This document shows positions 51,934 through 58,656 of a stretch of 58,656 bases of DNA, piece after piece. How positions within the stretch are numbered: position 1 is the first letter of the stretch; every line of letters starts with the position of its first letter. The stretch spans positions 1 to 58,656 of the forward strand of contig NZ_JADOES010000032.1 in NCBI RefSeq assembly GCF_018739885.1, written 5' to 3'. This DNA is from Leptothoe spongobia TAU-MAC 1115 (GTDB taxonomy: Bacteria > Cyanobacteriota > Cyanobacteriia > Phormidesmidales > Phormidesmidaceae). A program made the position numbers and the translations under genes. Under the pieces are notes generated by a model that was not told the origin of the DNA, searched no databases, and saw only the letters and a list, made by a program, of their open reading frames with translations.

Positions 51934-53191
51934 CTCAGCCCAATCCATGGAAAGATGTCTGACAATCATGCGCTCAGCTCCTTGGGATGACTGGCTATGG
52001 GTGAGTGCATTGGTGATGCTGCCCTTCGCTAGCTACTTGAGTTTAGTTATGCTCGTGGCGCTTATGCTTACGGCCCTCTACCAGAGGCTTTACCCAATTC
52101 GCCAGACCCTATGGCAACAGGGGTATGGTCTGTTAGCCTTAGGGCTATTAATCAGTGCATGTTTTGCCGTAAATCCTAGCGATGCATGGTTGCAACTGGC
52201 TAACTTTCTACCCTATTTTTTGCTGGTTGGAGTACTCGCGACCGCGCCTCGTTTTCGACCGTCTAGCCTTCTTTTTACAACCATTGCGCAGGCCCTAGTC
52301 CTCGGATCTTTACCCTTTAGTCTCGCCGCTCTCGTTGAATACATTGTCAGATTCCCTAGCATTGCGGTCCAGGTCACAGACTGGCAAATGTTTCAGTGGA
52401 TATTTGATGTCAGTTTCGCTGGTCATCGCGCCCATGGAGGCCTGAGTCATCCCAACATTTTGAGTAACTATTTGATCGTTGTATTCGGACTGGGTCTGGG
52501 GTTACTACTGGGAAAACTGCGGTTACAGCTAAGGCAATCGCCTCAGTTGACCCTGGCAATTGCAACCGCAACAGGTCTGGCAGGCATGGGAATATTTTTC
52601 ACCAGTTCCCGCAACGGGCTACTGGCTGAAGTTGTTTTACTATGCGTGGCTGGATACCTGGCTAGGCGCTATCGCTGGGTATGGTTCCTAGGGCTAGCCA
52701 TCCTCAGCACTATGGCCATGGGGATTTTACTGTTAGGGTTTGGTGGTCGTGCTCTTGATCTGGCGTTATTTACCCAAGACCCCCGTGTAGCCGCCTGGCA
52801 AATTGCGATGAATCTTATCCACCAGCGACCTCTAGTAGGCTGGGGACTGGGGGGGTTTAGTCATCAATATGTACCGTTTAGCGTGACTGACCATGAGCGT
52901 CTGTTTCACCCCCACAATCTTTGGCTCTACTTAGCCTGTGATACAGGTATTCCTACCATGGTGCTCTTTTGCTGGGTAATAGGGCGCGCTTACTTGACTG
53001 GCATCCGTCGTCTAATGCTGGCTAACTACAACCCGATTCTACTGAGTTATCTTTTAGCCTTTACTGGATGCATTTTATTCGCCCTCTTTGATGTCACCCT
53101 GTTTGATGCTCGTATTAATGTACTGAGTTGGTTCCTAATTGCAGCCATCGGAGTTCTGGCCAACAATAAACCGGTCAATCACCAGCAATAA
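51920..53191 (+). CDS. O-antigen ligase/polymerase-like membrane protein
   Basis: A 423-residue protein with about 10-12 membrane helices and one large loop. That loop holds GHRAHGGLSHPNILSNYLIV and RPLVGWGLGGFSHQY, typical of the Wzy_C/O-antigen ligase domain, plus the conserved His in LFHPHNLWLYLA. Its role would be to polymerise or to ligate the glycan to an acceptor at the outer face of the inner membrane. Ligase and polymerase cannot be told apart by sequence. Two in-frame ATGs at 51947 and 51968 are alternative starts. Confidence 0.85.
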   Translation: MVHINSAQSMERCLTIMRSAPWDDWLWVSALVMLPFASYLSLVMLVALMLTALYQRLYPIRQTLWQQGYGLLALGLLISACFAVNPSDAWLQLANFLPYFLLVGVLATAPRFRPSSLLFTTIAQALVLGSLPFSLAALVEYIVRFPSIAVQVTDWQMFQWIFDVSFAGHRAHGGLSHPNILSNYLIVVFGLGLGLLLGKLRLQLRQSPQLTLAIATATGLAGMGIFFTSSRNGLLAEVVLLCVAGYLARRYRWVWFLGLAILSTMAMGILLLGFGGRALDLALFTQDPRVAAWQIAMNLIHQRPLVGWGLGGFSHQYVPFSVTDHERLFHPHNLWLYLACDTGIPTMVLFCWVIGRAYLTGIRRLMLANYNPILLSYLLAFTGCILFALFDVTLFDARINVLSWFLIAAIGVLANNKPVNHQQ

Positions 53192-53220
53192 CATCGAATT
53201 ATCAATAGCAAACACAAAAA

Positions 53221-53258
53221 ATAAGGGCAGAGAAGCATGTATGCTTCTCTGCCCTTAT
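53221..53258. terminator. bidirectional terminator between the sugar arm and petL
   Basis: Perfect 18-bp arms (53221-53238 and 53241-53258; core GGGCAGAGAAGCAT) around a central GT. T-rich runs follow on both strands. It lies 29 bases after the O-antigen ligase-like gene and 27 bases after petL, ending both transcripts. Confidence 0.9.
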
Positions 53259-53285
53259 TTTTATCAATGCAAAATGTAGCCTATT

Positions 53286-53381
53286 CTAGATAATCTTCGC
53301 AGACTTAAGTCCATAGTACATACCAAGACCAGCACCTGCTGCACCAAATAAAAGCACTAAGTAAACCACTGCTCCAGCCAT
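53286..53381 (-). CDS. petL: cytochrome b6f complex subunit PetL
   Basis: A 31-residue single-span peptide: MAGAVVYLVLLFGAAGAGLG, then MYYGLKSAKII. A short membrane helix with a C-terminal GLKSAKII basic end matches the pattern of cyanobacterial PetL, a small subunit that stabilises the b6f dimer in the thylakoid membrane. A longer frame reaches 53489, but a canonical AGGAG site 7-8 bases before this ATG settles the start. Terminated by the hairpin at 53221-53258. Small size leaves some doubt; another single-span photosystem peptide is the alternative. Confidence 0.75.
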   Translation of the reverse strand: MAGAVVYLVLLFGAAGAGLGMYYGLKSAKII

Positions 53382-53579
53382 CACCAAACTCCTTTTTATA
53401 AGTACAAAAAAAGCCTTATATCTTAATTGAAACACGTTCACTGACGGTTTGTCGCAGACAGTGGCTCGATACCTACCTGGATACAGCATCGAATGTGAAC
53501 CTCTAAGGCTAGAATAAAGAGCCTAGCTATTTTATTGGCAGATAGTTTTTGGTAAACAGAGGGCACATAGAGGCAAAGC

Positions 53580-54986
53580 ATGAGTAAGGGTACGTTATTC
53601 GATAAAGTTTGGGATCTGCATACGGTCACCACATTGCCATCTGGGCAGACTCAGCTTTTTATTGGTCTGCATCTTATTCATGAGGTTACCAGTCCTCAGG
53701 CCTTTGCTATGCTGCGCGATCGCAACCTCCAGGTCATGTTTCCTGAACGTACAGTGGCCACAGTAGACCATATCGTTCCCACCGAAAACCAGGCCAGACC
53801 CTTTGCCGACAATCTCGCCGAGGATATGATTGTTGCCCTCGAAAGCAACACTCAAACTAACGGCATTCGCTTTTTCAATGTGGGCTCCGGCGGCCAAGGC
53901 ATTGTCCATGTGATTGCCCCCGAACAGGGATTAACCCAACCTGGCATGACCATTGCCTGTGGCGATAGCCACACCTCTACCCATGGAGCCTTTGGTGCGA
54001 TCGCATTCGGTATCGGTACCAGTCAAGTACGCGACGTCCTAGCCTCCCAAACTCTTTCCCTCGAAAAACTGAAGGTACGACGTATTGAAGTCAACGGCAC
54101 CCTTGCTCCTGGGGTCTATGCCAAAGACGTTATCTTACACATTATTCGCACCCTCGGAGCCAAGGGTGGTGCCGGTTACGCCTATGAGTATGCGGGTAGC
54201 ACCATCGAGGCAATGTCCATGGAAGAACGCATGACCATCTGCAATATGTCTATTGAAGGTGGTGCTCGTTGCGGCTATGTCAATCCAGACCCAATCACTT
54301 ACGAATATCTTAAGGGACGAGAGTTTTCACCCCAAGGAGATGAATTTAATCAAGCCATTAACTGGTGGGAAAGCTTACGTAGCAACGCTGATGCTCAATA
54401 CGACGATGTTGTCATCTTTGATGCTCAAGAAATTGCCCCTACAGTCACTTGGGGCATCAGTCCCGATCAGGCCATTGGTGTCGATGAAGCTGTTCCCAGA
54501 CTGACGTCATTTACTCCCGATGAGCAACCCTTAATCGAAGAAGCCTATACCTATATGGACCTGGCTCCTGGTCAGCCCATGCTGGGCACTCCAATTGATG
54601 TGTGCTTTATTGGCAGCTGTACCAATGGGCGTCTTAGCGATTTGAGAGAAGCTGCTAAAGTTGCCCAGGGACGTCATGTAGCAGCAGGCATTAAGGCCTT
54701 TGTCGTTTCAGGTTCAGAACAGGTAAAACAGCAGGCCGAAGCCGAAGGGCTAGATAAAATCTTTGTGAAAGCTGGTTTTGAGTGGCGCGAACCCGGCTGC
54801 TCTATGTGTCTAGCCATGAATCCCGACAAACTTCAAGGCCGCCAGATCAGCGCCTCATCCTCCAACAGAAACTTCAAAGGTCGCCAAGGGTCCTCATCTG
54901 GACGAACTCTATTGATGAGCCCAGCCATGGTGGCATTGGCTGCCGTCAATGGACAGGTGAGCGATGTGCGCAGCCTTGTGAACTAA
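53580..54986 (+). CDS. leuC: 3-isopropylmalate dehydratase large subunit
   Basis: A 468-residue aconitase-family enzyme of leucine synthesis, isomerising 2- to 3-isopropylmalate. The [4Fe-4S] cysteines are visible in FIGSCTNGR and REPGCSMCLAMNPD. The N-terminus MSKGTLFDKVWDLHTV, with HLIHEVTSPQAF, is that of LeuC. CGDSHTSTHGAFGAIAFGIGTSQV is the substrate region. The small subunit gene leuD, usually next to it, is not found downstream in this window. Confidence 0.96.
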   Translation: MSKGTLFDKVWDLHTVTTLPSGQTQLFIGLHLIHEVTSPQAFAMLRDRNLQVMFPERTVATVDHIVPTENQARPFADNLAEDMIVALESNTQTNGIRFFNVGSGGQGIVHVIAPEQGLTQPGMTIACGDSHTSTHGAFGAIAFGIGTSQVRDVLASQTLSLEKLKVRRIEVNGTLAPGVYAKDVILHIIRTLGAKGGAGYAYEYAGSTIEAMSMEERMTICNMSIEGGARCGYVNPDPITYEYLKGREFSPQGDEFNQAINWWESLRSNADAQYDDVVIFDAQEIAPTVTWGISPDQAIGVDEAVPRLTSFTPDEQPLIEEAYTYMDLAPGQPMLGTPIDVCFIGSCTNGRLSDLREAAKVAQGRHVAAGIKAFVVSGSEQVKQQAEAEGLDKIFVKAGFEWREPGCSMCLAMNPDKLQGRQISASSSNRNFKGRQGSSSGRTLLMSPAMVALAAVNGQVSDVRSLVN

Positions 54987-55315
54987 CTGAACTCCGGAAA
55001 AATACAAATAATATAGGTCCAAAGGTTTCGATTTTCTTAACCTTTTGATTACCTGACGTTAAGCCTTTGCTTTAATCATGTCGGTAATATCAATTAAGCG
55101 AACCAGATAACACTGCTCAGTCAAGGTATAGATTTAATCATCAATGTAATACATGAAGGTTATGCTTGCCGACTGAGGCGTATGTCCGAAAGAATAGCCA
55201 GTTTTATATTTAGCAGAGTTATTCAAGCATTGCCGTTAGCTAAAATACATCTCTGCTGCCGATTGCTTACAAAGCCGATTGCTCACACAGCATTCACAGA
55301 GGCCTAGTCTTCTCT
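54987..55315. other. 329-bp gap with a possible decayed reading frame
   Basis: Downstream of leuC no leuD is present. The minus strand from 55235 to 55059 reads as a plausible peptide interrupted by one stop (see the separate entry). The rest holds the regulator's promoter and leader; no hairpin terminator for leuC was recognised. Confidence 0.5.
55059..55235 (-). pseudogene. possible remnant of a small protein
   Basis: The minus frame reads RQCLNNSAKYKTGYSFGHT, then PQSASITFMYYIDD, a TAA at 55134-55136, and continues IYTLTEQCYLVRLIDITDMI up to a stop at 55059-55061. The composition is protein-like and the frame is kept on both sides of the stop. No ATG lies at the start of the open stretch. 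The family is not recognised; it may also be chance. Confidence 0.3.
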
Positions 55316-55948
55316 ATGTCAGTATCCCAGCTACCCCAAAGACCTCCTACATCAGACCATTATATTGCTCTGCTCGAACAGCTCTATCATGAACGCAACC
55401 TAACTCAGTTCACGGCAGGCCATAGCATTCCTCTACGACATAATGAAATCTACGTCATCTGTCGAGGTATTGTACAACTGCATACTATTCATCCAGACGG
55501 TAGCGAAACGTTACTGGGACTAGCTGGACCGTCTATGCCCTTTGGTCTCAGCTTGACCGGTGTGAGTCCATACTGGGCAACCGCTCTAACATCGTTAGAT
55601 ATTTTGCCTCTACCAATGGCAGAACTCGAAAATTCACCTACATTGATGGCAGGATTATTTGCCCATTTATCCCGACGCCTACAACAGTCGGAAGCATGGT
55701 TAGCACTGTCTGGTAAGCGCCTAGTAGCAGATCGACTGCGACAGCTACTGATTATGCTGGCTCAAGATTTTGGACAGGTAGAAACCCAAGGCGTAAAACT
55801 AACAATACGTTTAACCCATCACCAACTAGCAACAACCATTGGTACGACTCGGGTCACTGTCACACGCCTACTTAGAGACTTTCGCAAGGAGGGTTGGCTC
55901 AAAGTCCATCAACGCTATCTGATTCTGCCCTTGAGCATGCTCAATTAA
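55316..55948 (+). CDS. Crp/Fnr family transcription regulator
   Basis: A 210-residue regulator. Residues about 25-120 form a cupin-like effector domain (HNEIYVICRGIVQLHTIHPDGSETLLGLAGPSMPFG). The cyclic-nucleotide pocket motif RxS/T is not evident, so cAMP binding is doubtful. Residues about 130-205 carry the winged helix with recognition segment LTHHQLATTIGTTRVTVTRLLRDFRKEGWL, close to NtcA and other cyanobacterial relatives. The target genes are unknown. It is monocistronic with a terminator at 55972-56003. Confidence 0.85.
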   Translation: MSVSQLPQRPPTSDHYIALLEQLYHERNLTQFTAGHSIPLRHNEIYVICRGIVQLHTIHPDGSETLLGLAGPSMPFGLSLTGVSPYWATALTSLDILPLPMAELENSPTLMAGLFAHLSRRLQQSEAWLALSGKRLVADRLRQLLIMLAQDFGQVETQGVKLTIRLTHHQLATTIGTTRVTVTRLLRDFRKEGWLKVHQRYLILPLSMLN

Positions 55949-55971
55949 AGCCGTTTCTTTCATTGAGATTG

Positions 55972-56003
55972 AGGTATTTGGCAGCATGCCAAATACCTTT
56001 TTT
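55972..56003 (+). terminator. terminator of the Crp/Fnr-type gene
   Basis: Perfect 12-bp stem AGGTATTTGGCA (55972-55983) with TGCCAAATACCT (55987-55998), 3-base loop, followed by six T residues ending at 56003. It lies 24 bases after the stop codon. Confidence 0.92.
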
Positions 56004-56527
56004 CACGTTATGAGTTCAACATGCATAAACTTGCAACTATTATTGATATAGATTTCACTATTTAATTGTGATCAAAGATTCAGAAACGACTATTTTCAAT
56101 TTCTTATTTTTAATTCCTTATAGTAGTCAAGACACTCTACAAATTCATATAGGCTTCAGAGTTTATTGAGAGATGTGAAGCACACCCGATATTTGTCCTT
56201 AGATCAAGACCTTTCCGAAAAACCGGTGATAGTCTAGGTACGCATAAGCACAATTAAGATCTTACAGTTATTCGTCTTGCTGATAAATCCAGCTAACCAG
56301 ACAAAGTCTGGTAGTGAATTATCTAGCCACCTGGGTTAAGCTGTCCCAAATAGACCTTAATTGATCTAATTATTCAAAAACTCGCTAGACATTCAACCCA
56401 TCAGGAATATTTGAAAACTTTGGGGAGCAAGGATTTAACCTTGAGCCCTAAGGTTATTTGTATGCATTTGCTCATCTGCACCTCTAGTGCCCGCCCACAA
56501 ATACTCCACATCAAGACTTAATTATTC
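56004..56527. other. 524-bp upstream region of the sugar phosphorylase
   Basis: AT-rich in the first half (about 56030-56170). No open frame with a ribosome site is convincing. The long spacing suggests a regulated promoter or a long 5' leader for the phosphorylase gene; I see no recognisable riboswitch. Confidence 0.45.
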
Positions 56528-58339
56528 ATGTTGACAACGTCTAAAGCCACCATCACCTTGGAGCGATTTACAGCTAAAATTCGCCCTCTATTGAGTCGTG
56601 TCTATACTGAGCAGCAGATTGATGATCTACTCCCTAGGCTATACGACTTGACCAAAGACCAGCTGAAAGCGCATTCCCAAGAAGATTTGGGTAAGTGGGA
56701 TCAAGATAAGATTTTGCTAATCACCTACGGTAATAGCATTTGCAGTGATGATGCATCGCCCCTTCAAACACTTCACCAGTTTCTTAACACTCGCCTAGAA
56801 GAAACTGTTACAGGTGTGCATATCCTGCCATTTTTTCCTTACAGTTCTGACGATGGATTTGCTGTGATTGACTTTTTAGAAGTTAATCACAGTCTAGGTA
56901 ATTGGGCTGATGTGGAAGCCATCGGGCGCAACTTTAACCTGATGTTTGATCTAGTTGCCAATCATGTTTCAAGCCAAAGTGAATGGTTCCAACAATTCAA
57001 GCAAAACGAACTACCCGGTTGTAACTATTTTATTAGCTTGCCAGATGATACGCCTACAGCAGATGTAGTACGTCCACGCAGTAGTCCGCTACTGACACCA
57101 GTAGAAACAAGTCAAGGGGTACAGCATGTATGGACCACATTTAGCGCCGATCAGGTTGACTTAGACTACGGCAATCCAGATGTATTTCTAGAATTTATCA
57201 ATATCATGCTGGCCTACGCGAACCATGGCGCTCGCTATATTCGCTTAGATGCAGTCGGATTTTTATGGAAGTCCCTAGGTACCTGCTGTATCCATTTGCC
57301 TGAGACCCATGCGCTCATCCAAACCTTCCGTGAGATTCTACAGATGATAGATCCCGGAATCGCACTGATCACCGAAACCAATGTGCCCAATCGCGAAAAC
57401 CTAAGTTACTTTGGGGAGCGCAATGAAGCACACATGATCTACAACTTCAGTCTGCCACCTCTACTGCTCAATGCATTGATGCAAGGACGAGCGGATCATC
57501 TCAAAACTTGGATGATGAGTATGCCTCCGGCTCCCATTGGCTGCGCCTACTTTAACTTCACTGCATCTCACGATGGCATTGGTATGCGCCCCACAGAAGG
57601 TCTTTTAGAAGCTCAGGAATTTGAGACACTGATCGAAACCATGCGCAGTTTTGGTGCCAAAATCAGTATGCGCAGTCAAGCTGACGGCAGTGAGTCTCCC
57701 TATGAGATCAATATCTCTCTATTTGATGCAATGCAAGGAACGGCCCAAGGGCCTGACCAGTGGCAAATTGAGCGTTTCATTTGCTCCCAAACAGTAATGA
57801 TGTCCCTGGAAGGGATTCCGGCTTTCTATATTCATAGTCTGCTGGCCACACCCAACGATTTAGAAAATGTAGCAGCAACGGGACATAACCGCTCCATAAA
57901 TCGGCATTGTTGGGAGAAACGACGTTTAGATGCTCTTTTAAACGATCCTGAAACACCTCAATCCATCGTCCTAGCCGAACTGTCACGACTGATCAAAATT
58001 CGTCGTCAGCAAAAAGCTTTCCATCCGAACGCAACCCAATATACGTTGCATCCAGACAATCCAGCGATTTTTGCATTCTGGCGTCAGAGTATTGCTCGCG
58101 ATCAGAGTATTTTCTCAATTCATAATCTTAGCAACCAACCCCATACTTTGCGTTTGAGTGAACTGAACTTGGTCAATACTGATAGCTGGATGGATTTAAT
58201 TAGCGGCGACCACTTTGAAGATTTACATGCCACTTATAAACTGAAGCCATATCAGTCAGTTTGGTTGACAAACTGTCCCTACTACGACTCATCTAACACA
58301 CCAGACCAAGTAGATCTGGAGTTTCTCTACCAGGTTTAG
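56528..58339 (+). CDS. GH13_18 sugar phosphorylase (sucrose/glucosylglycerol type)
   Basis: A 603-residue retaining alpha-glucosyl enzyme of glycoside hydrolase family 13, subfamily 18. Catalytic residues: nucleophile Asp241 (ARYIRLDAVGFLWK), acid/base Glu283 (ALITETNVPN) and transition-state Asp349 (TASHDGIGMRP). HILPFFPYSSDDGFAV (98-113) and FDLVANHVSSQSEWFQ are hallmarks of the subfamily, which phosphorolyses sucrose, glucosylglycerol or glucosylglycerate to glucose 1-phosphate. The true substrate cannot be told by eye. In cyanobacteria these are osmolytes, so the gene may be salt-related. Confidence 0.85.
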   Translation: MLTTSKATITLERFTAKIRPLLSRVYTEQQIDDLLPRLYDLTKDQLKAHSQEDLGKWDQDKILLITYGNSICSDDASPLQTLHQFLNTRLEETVTGVHILPFFPYSSDDGFAVIDFLEVNHSLGNWADVEAIGRNFNLMFDLVANHVSSQSEWFQQFKQNELPGCNYFISLPDDTPTADVVRPRSSPLLTPVETSQGVQHVWTTFSADQVDLDYGNPDVFLEFINIMLAYANHGARYIRLDAVGFLWKSLGTCCIHLPETHALIQTFREILQMIDPGIALITETNVPNRENLSYFGERNEAHMIYNFSLPPLLLNALMQGRADHLKTWMMSMPPAPIGCAYFNFTASHDGIGMRPTEGLLEAQEFETLIETMRSFGAKISMRSQADGSESPYEINISLFDAMQGTAQGPDQWQIERFICSQTVMMSLEGIPAFYIHSLLATPNDLENVAATGHNRSINRHCWEKRRLDALLNDPETPQSIVLAELSRLIKIRRQQKAFHPNATQYTLHPDNPAIFAFWRQSIARDQSIFSIHNLSNQPHTLRLSELNLVNTDSWMDLISGDHFEDLHATYKLKPYQSVWLTNCPYYDSSNTPDQVDLEFLYQV

Positions 58340-58380
58340 GCCATTGTCTTAAATCAAGGAATCAGGTACTGAGTCTTGAC

Positions 58381-58656
58381 TTAAAGAGCCTGAGCCTGGC
58401 CAAGGGGAGTTATTAAGCCATCAATGCTAGTACGCCCCTTGGCCACTTGATATTTGGCTATACCATCTGGGCCTTTATTCTCCGCCCATATCGGTAGAGT
58501 AGGCCGTTGTCCCTGATAGTCATACATGGGAACACCATACCCGCATGAAGTCTGAACTCGATGGATATCGGCCACGATTACAGCAATTCTCAGTATGACA
58601 AATAAGGCATGAACGCCTGATATGGCAGGGATTGTACTACTATCATAGTGATTTCA
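58381..58656 (-). pseudogene. broken pyridoxamine-phosphate-oxidase-like gene (C-terminal part)
   Basis: The minus-strand frame encodes VADIHRVQTSCGYGVPMYDY, followed by a GPDGIAKY and TSIDGL tail, which is the C-terminus of a PPOX-like flavin-binding family. Reading outward (rightward), the frame stays open as IPAISGVHALFVILRIAVIV but then meets TGA at 58654-58656, and homologues lack the extra residues between GV and VIVADI. The only start, GTG 58575, lies inside the domain. So the gene is either interrupted or a remnant; the window edge prevents a decision. Confidence 0.6.

Noticed and set aside
1..58656. CRISPR array or prophage
   Set aside because: No regularly spaced repeats with unique spacers, no cas genes, integrase or phage structural genes were seen.

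Overview
This window is chromosomal DNA from a cyanobacterium, probably a non-heterocystous, Acaryochloris- or Leptolyngbya-like lineage; the genus is a guess. Evidence: many HIP1 octamers (GCGATCGC) outside the central sugar cluster, a cytochrome b6f PetL peptide, a full-length arginine dihydrolase/ornithine cyclodeaminase fusion (ArgZ/AgrE type), a ClpR-type inactive protease subunit, and a ClpC-type Hsp100. There are no tRNA or rRNA genes, no CRISPR array and no intact insertion sequence that I can see.

Layout. 1-3.2 kb is an accessory island with a tandemly duplicated toxin-antitoxin neighbourhood. The left copy is decayed (frameshift, stop codon, about 225-bp insertion, truncation); the right copy keeps an intact UPF0175 antitoxin, a DUF3368 PIN-like toxin and a DUF3782-type PD-(D/E)XK protein. 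3.5-10.3 kb (minus strand) carries a transglutaminase-like protein, ArgZ/AgrE, a DUF2283 protein and a divergent ClpC. 10.3-14 kb has two very similar proteins of unknown function, each with its own terminator and sharing a 61-bp upstream element, then rpmA-rplU. 14.2-22.8 kb is housekeeping: SGNH hydrolase, Nit1-type amidase, CPA2 antiporter, murI, PAP phosphatase, PfkB kinase, rsmI, GNAT-like protein. 22.9-25.6 kb is dnaJ-like, clpP, a second inactive ClpP-like subunit and clpR. 26-32.4 kb has a VWA protein, a COQ4-like protein, dipeptide epimerase, a TMEM14-like protein, and an AAA ATPase/TAXI binding-protein pair.

32.4-53.2 kb is a surface-polysaccharide locus. The minus-strand arm encodes GDP-mannose 4,6-dehydratase, a complete dTDP-L-rhamnose pathway (rfbA, B, C, D), five glycosyltransferase-type domains in four proteins, three methyltransferases, a Wzm/Wzt ABC exporter and a sugar aminotransferase. 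The divergent plus-strand arm encodes a GT4 enzyme, a WbaP-like priming transferase and an O-antigen ligase/polymerase-like membrane protein. Together they would make nucleotide sugars, build a lipid-linked heteropolysaccharide and export it by the ABC route. Its core (about 39-46 kb) is visibly AT-richer and lacks HIP1 sites, suggesting exchange of the central cassette.

53.2-58.7 kb has petL, leuC, a Crp/Fnr-type regulator, a GH13_18 sugar phosphorylase and a broken PPOX-like gene at the edge.

Most noteworthy: the twin unknown proteins with a conserved promoter element; the three-gene ClpP/R cluster in which two of three subunits have lost the whole catalytic triad, in the same window as a divergent ClpC; and the decaying tandem toxin-antitoxin duplication.
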